From positions 62,001 through 126,000 of the forward strand of contig NZ_JAKZKX010000010.1 of NCBI RefSeq assembly GCF_022808715.1: DNA of 64,000 nt. The letters run 5' to 3'. Within the stretch, counting starts at the first letter, position 1; the number at the start of each line of letters is the position of its first letter. Origin of the DNA: Fundidesulfovibrio agrisoli. Lineage in GTDB: Bacteria; Desulfobacterota; Desulfovibrionia; Desulfovibrionales; Desulfovibrionaceae. The position numbers and the translations under genes are program-made. This document shows positions 46,896 through 54,653 of the stretch, in pieces. The notes under the pieces were generated by a model. That model was given only the letters and a program-made list of their open reading frames with translations. It was not told the origin of the DNA and searched no databases.

Positions 46896-47282
46896 ATGCT
46901 TGCCAACGAACAGGCCGTCACGGTGGACACCCTGATCCCCGAGTGCCAGACCCGCTTCGACGCGGGGCTGCGCCTCGTGGGCATCTCCGCGGTGGAAATC
47001 AAGACCGACTCCACCTTCGACGTGCTGTATCACTTCGACAAGGATCTCCAGGTCTCGCACCTGCGCCTCAACGTGCCCAAGGCCGACGCCGTGCCCTCCA
47101 TCTCCGGGGTGTACTTCGCGGCCCTGCTGGCGGAAAACGAGATCAAGGACCAGTTCGGCGTCAACTTCCAGAATATCGTCATCGACTTCGGCTGCACGCT
47201 CTACCTCGAGCCCGAAGTGGTGAAGAGCCCGTTCTGCACCTTCACTTTCGCCAAGAAAGACAAGGTCAAGGAGGAGGCCTAG
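46896..47282 (+). CDS. echD: Ech hydrogenase subunit EchD (NuoC-like)
   Basis: A 128-residue protein of the NuoC/30-kDa family, which in Ech is short. TFDVLYHFDKDLQVSHLRLNVPKADAVPSISGVYFAALLAENEIKDQFGVNFQNI corresponds to the conserved core around the 30-kDa subunit signature (ERExxDxFGI; here AENEIKDQFGV). It has no metal ligands and serves as a structural subunit between EchC and EchE. Four bases separate its stop and the echE ATG. Confidence 0.93.
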   Translation: MLANEQAVTVDTLIPECQTRFDAGLRLVGISAVEIKTDSTFDVLYHFDKDLQVSHLRLNVPKADAVPSISGVYFAALLAENEIKDQFGVNFQNIVIDFGCTLYLEPEVVKSPFCTFTFAKKDKVKEEA

Positions 47283-47285
47283 CCC

Positions 47286-48359
47286 ATGCGTACTATACTT
47301 CCCTTCGGTCCCCAGCATCCGGTGCTGCCCGAGCCCATCCACCTGAAACTGGTGGTGGAAGAGGAAAAGGTGGTCGAGGCTCTCCCCAACCTGGGCTACG
47401 TGCACCGCGGCCTGGAGAAGCTCACCGACATCCGCGACTACAACCAGATGGTCAACATCGTTGAGCGGGTGTGCGGCATCTGCTCCTGCATCCACGCGCT
47501 GAACTTCTGCGAGGCCGTGGAGGAGATGATGAAGATCGAGGTGCCCCAGCGCGCGCACTTCCTGCGCGTGATGTGGTCCGAGATCCACCGCATCCACTCC
47601 CACCTGCTGTGGCTGGGCCTCTTCGCCGACGGTTTCGGCTTCGAGTCCCTGTTCATGCAGCTGTGGCGCATCCGCGAACGCTCCATGGACCTGATGGAAG
47701 CCACTGCGGGCAACCGCGTGGTCATCTCCACCAACATCGTGGGCGGCGTCCGTAAGGACATCACCGAGGAGCAGAAGACCTGGATTCTCGCCGAGATCGA
47801 CAAGATCGAGGCCGAAGTGCGCCAGGTGGAGAAGACGCTCCTCTCCGACTACACCGTGAAGAGCCGCTGCTGCGGCAAAGGCGTGCTCACCAAGGAGCAG
47901 GCCCACCAGCTCGGCGCCGTGGGCCCCTGCCTGCGCGGCTCCGGCTGGGCGCAGGACGCCCGCATGACCGGCTACGCCGCCTACGGCCAGCTCGATTTCG
48001 AGCCCGTGGTCGAGCACGACGGCGACTCCTACGCCCGCTGCGTGGTGCGCTTCCGCGAGGTCTACACCTCGTGCGACCTGGTGCGCCAGGCCCTGGCCAA
48101 GCTGCCCGGCGGCGAGCTGGCCGCCAAGTTCAAGGCCAAGCCCGAGGGCGAGGTGTGGCGCAGGGTGGAGCAGCCCCGCGGCGAGCTCTTCTACTACATC
48201 AAGGGCAACGGTTCGAAGTTCCTGGAGCGGGTCAGGATCCGCACTCCGACATTCGCCAACATCCCGCCGCTCCTGGCCATGCTGCCGGGCTGCGACCTGG
48301 CCGACGTGCCGGTCATCGTGCTGTCCATCGACCCGTGCATCTCCTGCACCGAGCGCTAA
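47286..48359 (+). CDS. echE: Ech hydrogenase catalytic large subunit EchE
   Basis: A 357-residue [NiFe] large subunit of group 4. The active-site cysteines are all present: Cys63 and Cys66 in ERVCGICSCIH, and Cys351 and Cys354 in DPCISCTER. This rules out a complex I NuoD, which lacks them. The protein stops three residues after the last cysteine, so there is no C-terminal peptide to cleave during maturation, as is known for Ech and Coo enzymes. It reduces protons with ferredoxin electrons, or oxidises H2 to reduce ferredoxin at the cost of the ion gradient. The hyp maturation genes are not in this window. Confidence 0.96.
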   Translation: MRTILPFGPQHPVLPEPIHLKLVVEEEKVVEALPNLGYVHRGLEKLTDIRDYNQMVNIVERVCGICSCIHALNFCEAVEEMMKIEVPQRAHFLRVMWSEIHRIHSHLLWLGLFADGFGFESLFMQLWRIRERSMDLMEATAGNRVVISTNIVGGVRKDITEEQKTWILAEIDKIEAEVRQVEKTLLSDYTVKSRCCGKGVLTKEQAHQLGAVGPCLRGSGWAQDARMTGYAAYGQLDFEPVVEHDGDSYARCVVRFREVYTSCDLVRQALAKLPGGELAAKFKAKPEGEVWRRVEQPRGELFYYIKGNGSKFLERVRIRTPTFANIPPLLAMLPGCDLADVPVIVLSIDPCISCTER

Positions 48360-48374
48360 GAAGGAGCCCGAGCC

Positions 48375-48743
48375 ATGTTCGAAATGACGCGAAACGTGCT
48401 GAAGAACCTCATGGGGAAATACTCCACGAGGCTCTACCCCTTCGACACCCGTGAGCCCTTCGAGCGCTTCCGGGGCACCCTGGACATCAACGTGGAGGAG
48501 TGCATCTTCTGCTCCACCTGCGCCAAGAAGTGCCCCAGCCAGTGCATCACGGTGGACGTGAAGAACCGCACCTGGACCTGCGACTCCTTCGCCTGCGTGT
48601 ATTGCGCGGTCTGCGTTGAGAGCTGCCCGACCCAGTGCATGAGCATGTACCCCGTGACCAAGCCCGCCGCCGGCGAGAAGAGCCTGATCTTCTACCAGGG
48701 CGCGGCCAAGATCAAAAAGCCCAAGGCCGAGAAGCCGGCCTAA
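48375..48743 (+). CDS. echF: Ech hydrogenase ferredoxin-like subunit EchF
   Basis: A 122-residue protein with two [4Fe-4S] motifs: Cys43, 46, 49, 53 (CIFCSTCAKKC) and Cys74, 77, 80, 84 (CVYCAVCVESC). It is the polyferredoxin-like (NuoI-type) subunit that takes electrons from soluble ferredoxin. The C-terminus is Lys/Ala-rich. A good ribosome site (AAGGAG) precedes it and a terminator follows 23 bases after the stop, closing the operon. Confidence 0.95.
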   Translation: MFEMTRNVLKNLMGKYSTRLYPFDTREPFERFRGTLDINVEECIFCSTCAKKCPSQCITVDVKNRTWTCDSFACVYCAVCVESCPTQCMSMYPVTKPAAGEKSLIFYQGAAKIKKPKAEKPA

Positions 48744-48766
48744 AGGGCGTAACACCCTGCAAACGA

Positions 48767-48798
48767 AAGCCGCTCCGGGAGACCGGGGCGGCTTTTTT
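48767..48798 (+). terminator. Rho-independent terminator of the ech operon
   Basis: A 12-bp stem with one G-T pair (AAGCCGCTCCGG 48767-48778 with 48783-48794), GAGA loop, then T to 48798. It also lies beyond the 3' end of the convergent TPR gene. Confidence 0.9.
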
Positions 48799-48853
48799 GC
48801 GTTGCGGACTGTATGGAAGGGAAAGGGGCGGCGGGAGAGGGCCAGGAGGGCGG

Positions 48854-49738
48854 TTACTTGCCCTTGCCGCCCTTGCCGGCCAGCTCGGCCAATCCTTCCC
48901 GGGCCTGCGGGTCCTGCGGGTCATAGCCCAGCACGCCGCGCCAGAGGCGCTCGGCCTCCTCGCGCTTTCCTTCCGCAAGGGCCTTGCGGGCCTGATTCCC
49001 CAACACGGTGACCACGGCCAGCCGCGCGGCCCCGCTCTGGGGTTCGAAGGCCAGGGCCTGACGCCAGGCGTTGAGCGCCAGGTTGTCCATGCCCTGGCGC
49101 AGATAGGCCCGGCCCGCCAGCACAAGGCCCGGGGTGTTGCGCGGGTCCAGGTCCAGGGCGCGCTCCAGCTCCAGGCGGGCGTTCACGGGCAGGCCCATTG
49201 CCAGAAAGGTTTCGCCCAGGGCGAAGTGCAGGGTGGCGTCGTCTCCGGCGGTCTCCTGGGCCTTGGCCAGAAGCGGGGCGGCCTGCCGCTCGCGCCCCTG
49301 GGCCAGCAGGCAGGAGGCCGAGCCGAGCTGGGCCCAGCCGTTCTGCGGGTCCAGGGTGGCGGCGCGGGAATAGGCGGTGTACGCAGTGGCCGGGTAGCCC
49401 TGGGCCAGGTGCACGTGGCCCAGCCAGATCAGGGCCAGCACGTTGTCCGGGTCGCCCTCCAGCACGGCCTTCAGGCCGTCCGCCGCCTCGTCCAGCTTGC
49501 CCTGGAGGGCGTCCAGCTGCGCCAGGCGCACCAGGGCGAAGCTATCCCGCGGGGCCAGGCGCAGGGCCGACTCCACGCTGCGCCGGGCCTCGCCCAAGTT
49601 GCCGCGCGCCTGCCACTCCTGCGACATGAACAGCTCGTCCAGCGCGGTCTGCGCCCCGGCGGGAGCAGCCCCGGCCAGCAGCAGCGCGGGCAGGGCCAGG
49701 GCGGCCAACAGTGCGCTCAGGGCCTTTTGAAGGGACAC
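48854..49738 (-). CDS. Secreted TPR-repeat protein
   Basis: A 294-residue protein with a signal peptide (about 1-29, ALLAALALPALLLAGAAPAGA) and five to six tetratricopeptide repeats covering about 35-285. Clear units include ALVRLAQLDALQGKLDEAADGLKAVLEGDPDN, ALIWLGHVHLAQGYPATAYTAYSRAATLDPQN and ALGETFLAMGLPVNARLELERALDLDPRN. The protein probably serves as a periplasmic scaffold. Its start overlaps the end of the COG3146 gene by 22 bases, so the two are coupled. No partner can be named from sequence. Confidence 0.85.
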   Translation of the reverse strand: MSLQKALSALLAALALPALLLAGAAPAGAQTALDELFMSQEWQARGNLGEARRSVESALRLAPRDSFALVRLAQLDALQGKLDEAADGLKAVLEGDPDNVLALIWLGHVHLAQGYPATAYTAYSRAATLDPQNGWAQLGSASCLLAQGRERQAAPLLAKAQETAGDDATLHFALGETFLAMGLPVNARLELERALDLDPRNTPGLVLAGRAYLRQGMDNLALNAWRQALAFEPQSGAARLAVVTVLGNQARKALAEGKREEAERLWRGVLGYDPQDPQAREGLAELAGKGGKGK

Positions 49739-50886
49739 ATGGCCTCCAGGTGTTGGATGTGCTCTTGGGCGATGGCGTTGAGCTGCGGGATGTGGCGGGT
49801 GAACACCTTCGCGAGCACGGGGTCAATGTAGCGGTGCATGCTGCGCGTGGTCAGGGAGCGGAAACCACGGCGCGGCTTGTGCTCGCCGCCCATGCCGGGG
49901 TCGTAGCGAGGGATGCTGCGGCGGATGGCCCATTCCATGGGCGCGTAATAGCACAGCTCGAAATGCAGGAAAGGTATTTCGCGGGCCGCGCCCCAGTAGC
50001 GGCCGTAGAGGGCGCCTTCGTCGTGGATTAGCAGGGCCAGCCCCACCGGGTCGTCGCGACCGTTCTCGAAGGCCGCGCTGAAGGCCAGGCGCTCGCGGAA
50101 GCAGTCCGCCAGCCCCAGGAAGAATTCGCGGGTCAGGTACTTGCAGCCCCACTCGCCGAACTTGTCGTTGGTGTCCTCGTAGTAGTGGTGCATGAGCCCG
50201 AACCACTCCTCCGGGGCCTGCGTCCCCTCCACCACCTCCACCTTCACGCCGGATTCAGCGAGGCGTTTGCGCTCCTTGCGGATGGTGGTGCGCGCGCCGC
50301 TGCGCATGGTGGCCAGAAAGTCCTCGAAGTCCGCGTATCCCGGGTTCTCCCAGATGAATCCCTGATGCTCCCAGGCGGTCATGCCCCACTGTTCGAGCTG
50401 GTCCCCGAAGTCGTCCTGGATGAAGAGCGCGTGCAGCCCGCTGAAGTTGTTGGACTGGGCAAGTTGGAGCATCCCCGAGAGCATGGAGTGGTGCAGGGCG
50501 GCCCGGCGCGGGAAGGAGGGCCGGGAGAGGAATCTGTAGCCCCGCACGGGGGTGAAGGGCGAGGCGGCCACCAGCTTGGGGTAGTATTCGATGTTGAGCT
50601 GCCGGGCCAGGTCCGCCCAGAGGCGGTCGTACACGAACTCGCCCTCGCCGTGGCCCTTGGCGTAGAGCGGGGCAGCGCCCACAAGGCCGGCCTCGTCGCG
50701 CACGGCGCAGTGCAGGGGCAGCCAGCCGGTCTCCGGGCGCACGCTGCCCGAGCGCTCCAGGAGGTCAAGCCATTCCCAGCGCATGAAGGGCGTCGTCCCC
50801 GCGGCCAGGGTGTTCCACTCCAGCGGGTCGAAGCCCTGCATGGAGCGCTCCCAGGAGATGGTCACGGTGTCGTCGGGATGGCTCAT
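49717..50886 (-). CDS. COG3146-type predicted N-acyltransferase (FemAB/GNAT-like)
   Basis: A 389-residue protein of the DUF482/COG3146 group, predicted acyltransferases with two GNAT-like halves related to FemAB. FMRWEWLDLLERSGSV near residue 34, SGLHALFIQDDF, RTTIRKERKRL near 200 and the C-terminal HFELCYYAPMEWAIRRSIPRYDPGMGGEHKPRRGFRS are characteristic of that group. The substrate is not established for the family; peptidoglycan-related and other amine acceptors have been proposed. It is the middle gene of a minus-strand set: small secreted protein, this gene, TPR protein. Confidence 0.8.
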   Translation of the reverse strand: MSHPDDTVTISWERSMQGFDPLEWNTLAAGTTPFMRWEWLDLLERSGSVRPETGWLPLHCAVRDEAGLVGAAPLYAKGHGEGEFVYDRLWADLARQLNIEYYPKLVAASPFTPVRGYRFLSRPSFPRRAALHHSMLSGMLQLAQSNNFSGLHALFIQDDFGDQLEQWGMTAWEHQGFIWENPGYADFEDFLATMRSGARTTIRKERKRLAESGVKVEVVEGTQAPEEWFGLMHHYYEDTNDKFGEWGCKYLTREFFLGLADCFRERLAFSAAFENGRDDPVGLALLIHDEGALYGRYWGAAREIPFLHFELCYYAPMEWAIRRSIPRYDPGMGGEHKPRRGFRSLTTRSMHRYIDPVLAKVFTRHIPQLNAIAQEHIQHLEAMCPFKRP

Positions 50887-50937
50887 GGCGGGGGGAGGAA
50901 AGGCCGGGGCCCGAAGGCCCCGGCGGGCGGGCGGAAG

Positions 50938-51294
50938 TTATTTTATGTTGGCCCAGGCCTGGTCGCCCTTGAGGAAGAGCTCGATCTCCACGGCCTTGCA
51001 GATGTCCACGTCCTTGATGGTGTAGCCGAGCTTGTCCACCACGGTGTAGCGCAGGTCCCACATGCAGTTTCCGCGATCATGCGGGACGGCGATGTTGGTC
51101 TTGGTGCCGGGCTTGAGCTTGTACTTCTTCAGCAGGTTCTGACCATACTGCTTGGTGCCGGTGGGGGCCAGGAAGATGCCCTTGATCTCCACGTCGGCGG
51201 AGTTGATGAAGACGATGCGTTTTTCCGCCGCGAAGGCCTGAACGGACGCCAACATGGCGACGAGCAGCACGGACAGGACGAGGAACTTTCGCAT
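50938..51294 (-). CDS. Small secreted protein of unknown function
   Basis: A 118-residue protein starting at ATG 51294 (GGAGA six bases upstream) with a signal peptide (MRKFLVLSVLLVAMLASVQAFA). The mature protein is about 96 residues, basic, with strands suggested by RIVFINSADVEIKGIFLAPTGTKQYG and two cysteines (GNCMWDLRYTV and DICKAVEIEL) that could form a disulfide. I do not recognise the family. It lies 51 bases upstream of the COG3146 gene and is probably cotranscribed with it. The open frame extends upstream to 51396 but the extension has no secretion features. Confidence 0.75.
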   Translation of the reverse strand: MRKFLVLSVLLVAMLASVQAFAAEKRIVFINSADVEIKGIFLAPTGTKQYGQNLLKKYKLKPGTKTNIAVPHDRGNCMWDLRYTVVDKLGYTIKDVDICKAVEIELFLKGDQAWANIK

Positions 51295-51434
51295 GGTTTT
51301 CTCCGGTTCGGGTTCTGGGGCGGCGTCCGCGCCCCGGTGGCTGCGCCTCACATCGGTTGGCCCCGCGCATCCGCAGGGAGAAACCGTATCCGACACCTAG
51401 CGTTTCTTGCGCCCCGTGTCCAATGCCTCGCGCC

Positions 51435-52994
51435 TCAGCGGGAGCCGTCCTTGCGCAGGACGCGGCGGTGGAACTCCGAGATGGAGAGCCTGCGGCTGGA
51501 TGGCCCGGCGCGCACGTAGAACTCTTCTTCCTTGGCGCCCTTGAGGAACACCGGCTCCTCCGAGGGGGAGCACTCGATCAGCAGCACCTGGGCCTCCCCC
51601 ACGCTGCGCAGGGCGAAGCGCGCCAGGCGCATGAACTCGGTGCCGATGTGCTGGGCGAAAAGGGAGCAGAAGTGGCGCAGCAGGTGGTCGTCGTTCTCGA
51701 AGCCGTCGGCCTCCAGGCCCAGCACCTGGCCCTGGTCGTCCACGCCCACGGCCAGGATGCCGCCGTCGGTGTTCATGTAGGCCGCCAGCGTCTTCATGCT
51801 GGCCAGCTCGATCTCCTTGCCGAACTTGCCCGAGGCCAGGTTGAGGCGCAGGGTGGATTTGAACTCAAGGCGTTCGCTCTCGCCGCGCGCCAGAAGCTTG
51901 AGCACGTCGGCCTCGGTCTCGAAGAAGGGGCCGGGCGAAGCGCGCCCGCGTTTTCGCAACTGCACGCCCAGCACCACCAGCAGCCCGAGCACCAGGATCA
52001 CCCCGCCGCCCAGCAGCAGGGGGGTGCGGTTGTCCGTCAGGATGAGGGAGAGCAGGGCCTCCTGCGAGACGGCCAGCCCGGCCGAGGCCGGGTACGCCGC
52101 GTCGGACACGGGTTGCAGGGCGGCCCACCAGGCCGCGCCCCCGGCCTGGAAGCTGAAGGCCTCGCCCACGGGCTTGTCCTGGGCCAGCCAGGCGTTCATG
52201 GCGCCCGCGCGGGCCTTGTCCTCCACCTGCTGCCGGGGCACGAACAGGGGGCCGGGGCCGGGGGCCTGGCCCGCGCGGTCCAGGTCGAGCAGGAGGCCGG
52301 AGGGGGTGAAGAGCAGGGGGCGCACGTCCTGCAGGTGCTGCTCGCCGCTTAAGGCGTCGCGCAGCCGCTCCACGGTGAAGCTGAAGCAGAACTCCTGGGC
52401 GGCGTTTCCGTCAGGCCCGGCGGGCGCGGCCACGCTCACGGCGGAGCGGCCGGAGCCGGGCAGGGGGTGCACGCCGGTCCAGGCGGGCCAGGAGCGGGGC
52501 TCACGGCCGGAGGCCCGCATTATCTCGGCGGCCAGGGCGGCCAGGTTGTCGTCGGAAATGTCGGCCTGCCCGGCGGGGTGCATGTTCCTGTCCAGGAGCA
52601 GGCGCTTGCCCTGCGGCTCCTCGCCGCCCGGGCGCACGTAGAGGGCGAAGCCCTCGGGCAGGCGCGCGGCCAGGGCCACCACGCCCCGCTGGTCCAGCAG
52701 GGTGGCCGCGTCCACGGAGGCCTCGTTGGTCAGGGTGGAGAGCACCAGCATCTCCGGGCTGTCCGGGGCCAGGCCCCTCGTCTGGGACTGGCCCAGCAGC
52801 CTGCTGGTCAGGCTGAGGGAGGTGAGCGCGGGCACCAGGTGCGCGCTCAGGCGGTCGCGCACGCCCCGGCTCTCGGACTCCACGATCTGTGCGTAGAACA
52901 TCCGCGAGACCCGGGCGAACTCCAGGGAAGCCAGGGAGGCAACCACTGCCACCAGCAGGATGATGATCGCAAGCGTCGCGCGCGGGCTCTTCAC
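51435..52994 (-). CDS. Membrane sensor with cytosolic AlbA_2/Schlafen-like domain
   Basis: A 519-residue protein starting at GTG 52994 with AAGGA upstream. Helix 1 (about 7-25) and helix 2 (about 340-365) frame a periplasmic domain of about 310 residues that looks like a Cache or sCache-type sensor (ESRGVRDRLSAHLVPALTSLSLTSRLLG then a helical and strand-rich part). The cytosolic part (about 380-519) is an AlbA_2 (Schlafen AAA_4-type) domain: GESERLEFKSTLRLNL, then KTLAAYMNTDGGILAVGVDDQGQVLGLEADGF and REXR-like basic end. AlbA_2 proteins are often linked to nucleic-acid or NTP binding. This joins an external sensor directly to such a domain without kinase or receiver. The signal and output are unknown. 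Confidence 0.8.
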   Translation of the reverse strand: MKSPRATLAIIILLVAVVASLASLEFARVSRMFYAQIVESESRGVRDRLSAHLVPALTSLSLTSRLLGQSQTRGLAPDSPEMLVLSTLTNEASVDAATLLDQRGVVALAARLPEGFALYVRPGGEEPQGKRLLLDRNMHPAGQADISDDNLAALAAEIMRASGREPRSWPAWTGVHPLPGSGRSAVSVAAPAGPDGNAAQEFCFSFTVERLRDALSGEQHLQDVRPLLFTPSGLLLDLDRAGQAPGPGPLFVPRQQVEDKARAGAMNAWLAQDKPVGEAFSFQAGGAAWWAALQPVSDAAYPASAGLAVSQEALLSLILTDNRTPLLLGGGVILVLGLLVVLGVQLRKRGRASPGPFFETEADVLKLLARGESERLEFKSTLRLNLASGKFGKEIELASMKTLAAYMNTDGGILAVGVDDQGQVLGLEADGFENDDHLLRHFCSLFAQHIGTEFMRLARFALRSVGEAQVLLIECSPSEEPVFLKGAKEEEFYVRAGPSSRRLSISEFHRRVLRKDGSR

Positions 52995-53131
52995 GGGGCG
53001 TCCTTGATCTGGGAATGCGCGGGCGGAGCCAGGCCCGCCCGGGAGATGGGTACAGGGCGGCGTGGCGAAACACAACAGCAAAACGCCCGGTTGGGGCGAA
53101 GGAAAAGAGCGGGGATGCGGGGGGCTTGCGC

Positions 53132-53275
53132 TCAGGGCAGCAGAGGGAATAGGAAGCGTTCGTAGGCGCGGCACACTTTCTTGGCGACCGGCCCGGGCAG
53201 CCCGAAATCCTTCAGGCGGCAGTAGACGTGCAGCGGATTGAAAACGTGCTGGATTGCGTTGCGGATACGAGCCAC
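53132..53275 (-). CDS. Conserved-looking 47-residue small protein
   Basis: A short gene starting at GTG 53275 and ending TGA at 53132. The peptide begins ARIRNAIQHVFNPLHVYCRL and continues DFGLPGPVAKKVCRAYERF, ending LFPLLP. It is basic, with two cysteines and amphipathic helices. I recall similar short 'NPLHVYCRL' proteins in Desulfovibrionaceae genomes, though I cannot check this here. A stop lies just upstream in frame; AGGGGG about ten bases before the GTG could be the ribosome site. It lies in another frame of the region upstream of the AlbA_2 gene, divergent from cbiR. Function unknown. Confidence 0.7.
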   Translation of the reverse strand: MARIRNAIQHVFNPLHVYCRLKDFGLPGPVAKKVCRAYERFLFPLLP

Positions 53276-53378
53276 TCCTCGGGTCCCCCTGACAAAAATG
53301 AAAACTCATAACCTGCTGCAATTATTGAGCAAGGTCGAGTCAATCAAAGACATGCTTTTGTAACAAGCAGCCCCAGGC

Positions 53379-54143
53379 ATGACAAGCGAAAACATTCCTT
53401 CCTCCGAGGTTCCCTCCCGCGTGCTGGCCGCCACGAGCTGGCTCTGGCCCACCACCCTGGCCGACAACCTGGCGCGCATCGCCGCCTGGGACCTGCCCGT
53501 GCGCCAGGCCGCGCTGCTCTTCTACCAGAGCGCGCCCTCCCTGGCCTACACCCCGGAAGACATCCCGGCCATCCCCGGCCTGGAATCCCACGCGCACCTG
53601 CCCGTGGATCTGCCCTGGGAGCGCGGGGCCGAGGCCGTGTACGCCGTGATCTCCCGGCTGATGGAGCTGGCCGGGAACCTCTCGCCCTGGGGCGGGGTGC
53701 TGCATCCGCCCGCCGACCCCGGGCAGCTCGAGGGCGTGGCCGCGCTCTGGCGCGAGGCCGCCCCGGGCTGGCGGCTGCTGGTGGAGAACGTGCCCGGCCA
53801 GGGCCTGCGGCGGCACTGGCCGGTGATCCAGGCCCTGGATCTGCCCGTGTGCCTGGACGTGGGGCACATGATGGCCTTCGGGCAAGCCTGGCTGCCGGGC
53901 CTGCCCGGCCTGTGGGAGCGGGTGGAGCTTTTGCACTGCTACGCCCCCGGCACCGAGGCGGGCAGGCACAGCCACCTGGCCCTGGACAGGCTCACCCCGG
54001 CGCAGGCGGAAGAACTGCGCGCCGTGTTCGAGGCCTTGCCCGCGAAAACGCCGGTGCTTTTTGAAGTTTTTTCCGAAGAGGACTTGCGGGCCAGCCTGGA
54101 AACATTCTACGGTCTGCACCACGAGTGGGGAACTGCCCCATGA
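53379..54143 (+). CDS. cbiR: Cobamide remodelling phosphodiesterase CbiR-like (AP endonuclease 2 / TIM-barrel superfamily)
   Basis: A 254-residue TIM-barrel protein of the AP-endonuclease-2/sugar-phosphate-isomerase superfamily. Likely metal ligands are in ESHAHLP, VENVPGQ, CLDVGHMMAFG, LLHCYAPG and VLFEVF. CbiR uses this fold to hydrolyse the nucleotide loop of cobamides so that the lower ligand can be exchanged. The immediate overlap (ATGA) with cobU, which handles adenosylcobinamide, strongly supports the assignment. The alternative is a general sugar isomerase. ATG 53379 has a weak ribosome site. No cobalamin riboswitch is seen in the 100-base gap upstream. Confidence 0.75.
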   Translation: MTSENIPSSEVPSRVLAATSWLWPTTLADNLARIAAWDLPVRQAALLFYQSAPSLAYTPEDIPAIPGLESHAHLPVDLPWERGAEAVYAVISRLMELAGNLSPWGGVLHPPADPGQLEGVAALWREAAPGWRLLVENVPGQGLRRHWPVIQALDLPVCLDVGHMMAFGQAWLPGLPGLWERVELLHCYAPGTEAGRHSHLALDRLTPAQAEELRAVFEALPAKTPVLFEVFSEEDLRASLETFYGLHHEWGTAP

Positions 54144-54646
54144 TCCGGCTGGTGCTTGGCGGCGAGAAATCGGGCAAGTCCGACATGGCCTACGGCCTGT
54201 TTCAGGAGGCGCCCGGGCCGGGCGTGATCCTGGCCATGGGCCGGGCCCGCGACGAGGGCTTCCGCCGGCAGATCCTGGCGCACCGCCAGGCCCGCGACCC
54301 CGCGCTGCCCGTGCTCGAACCCGGGCTGGAGCTGGGCGCGGCCCTGCAGGAGGCCTCGGCCAAGGGCCTCAAGGTGCTGGTGGACAGCCTGGACTTCTGG
54401 GTGTTCGCCTGCCTGGAGGACGGGCGGGACCGCTCTGAGGAGCTGGCCCGCGCCCTGGAGGCCTTTCGCGGGGCGGACGCCCCGCACTGCCTGCTGGTGA
54501 GTTGCGAGGTGGGCCTCGGCCCGGTGGCGGCCACCTCCCTGGTGCGCCGGTTCGCCAGGGCGCAGGGCGCGCTCAACCAGCGGCTGGCGGCCCTGGCCGA
54601 CGAAGTTCGCCTGAGCGTGGCCGGGCTGCCGCTCAGGCTCAAGTGA
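54140..54646 (+). CDS. cobU: Adenosylcobinamide kinase/adenosylcobinamide-phosphate guanylyltransferase
   Basis: A 168-residue CobU. The P-loop GGEKSGKS starts at residue 7, and HRQARDPALPVLEP is the region around the phosphate-accepting His. LVDSLDFWVFACL, SCEVGLGPVAATSLVRRF, QGALNQRLAALADEVRLSVAGLPLRLK matches the conserved C-terminus. It phosphorylates adenosylcobinamide and transfers GMP, preparing it for lower-ligand attachment. I start at ATG 54140, which overlaps the cbiR stop. It is a little shorter than E. coli CobU (181) but complete. It lies 7 bases upstream of the DHH gene. Confidence 0.9.
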   Translation: MIRLVLGGEKSGKSDMAYGLFQEAPGPGVILAMGRARDEGFRRQILAHRQARDPALPVLEPGLELGAALQEASAKGLKVLVDSLDFWVFACLEDGRDRSEELARALEAFRGADAPHCLLVSCEVGLGPVAATSLVRRFARAQGALNQRLAALADEVRLSVAGLPLRLK

Positions 54647-54653
54647 GAGGGAC

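Noticed and set aside
43603-48743. Respiratory complex I (nuo) genes
   Set aside because: The large subunit has both [NiFe] cysteine pairs, only six subunits are present, and the order is that of ech.
43603-48743. CO-induced hydrogenase (coo) operon
   Set aside because: EchA length (648) is far below CooM, and there is no CO dehydrogenase or CooA gene nearby.
45546-48755. A 1069-codon minus-strand frame opposite echB to echF
   Set aside because: Shadow of six overlapping real genes; composition of Gly/His/Val/Leu typical of antisense frames.
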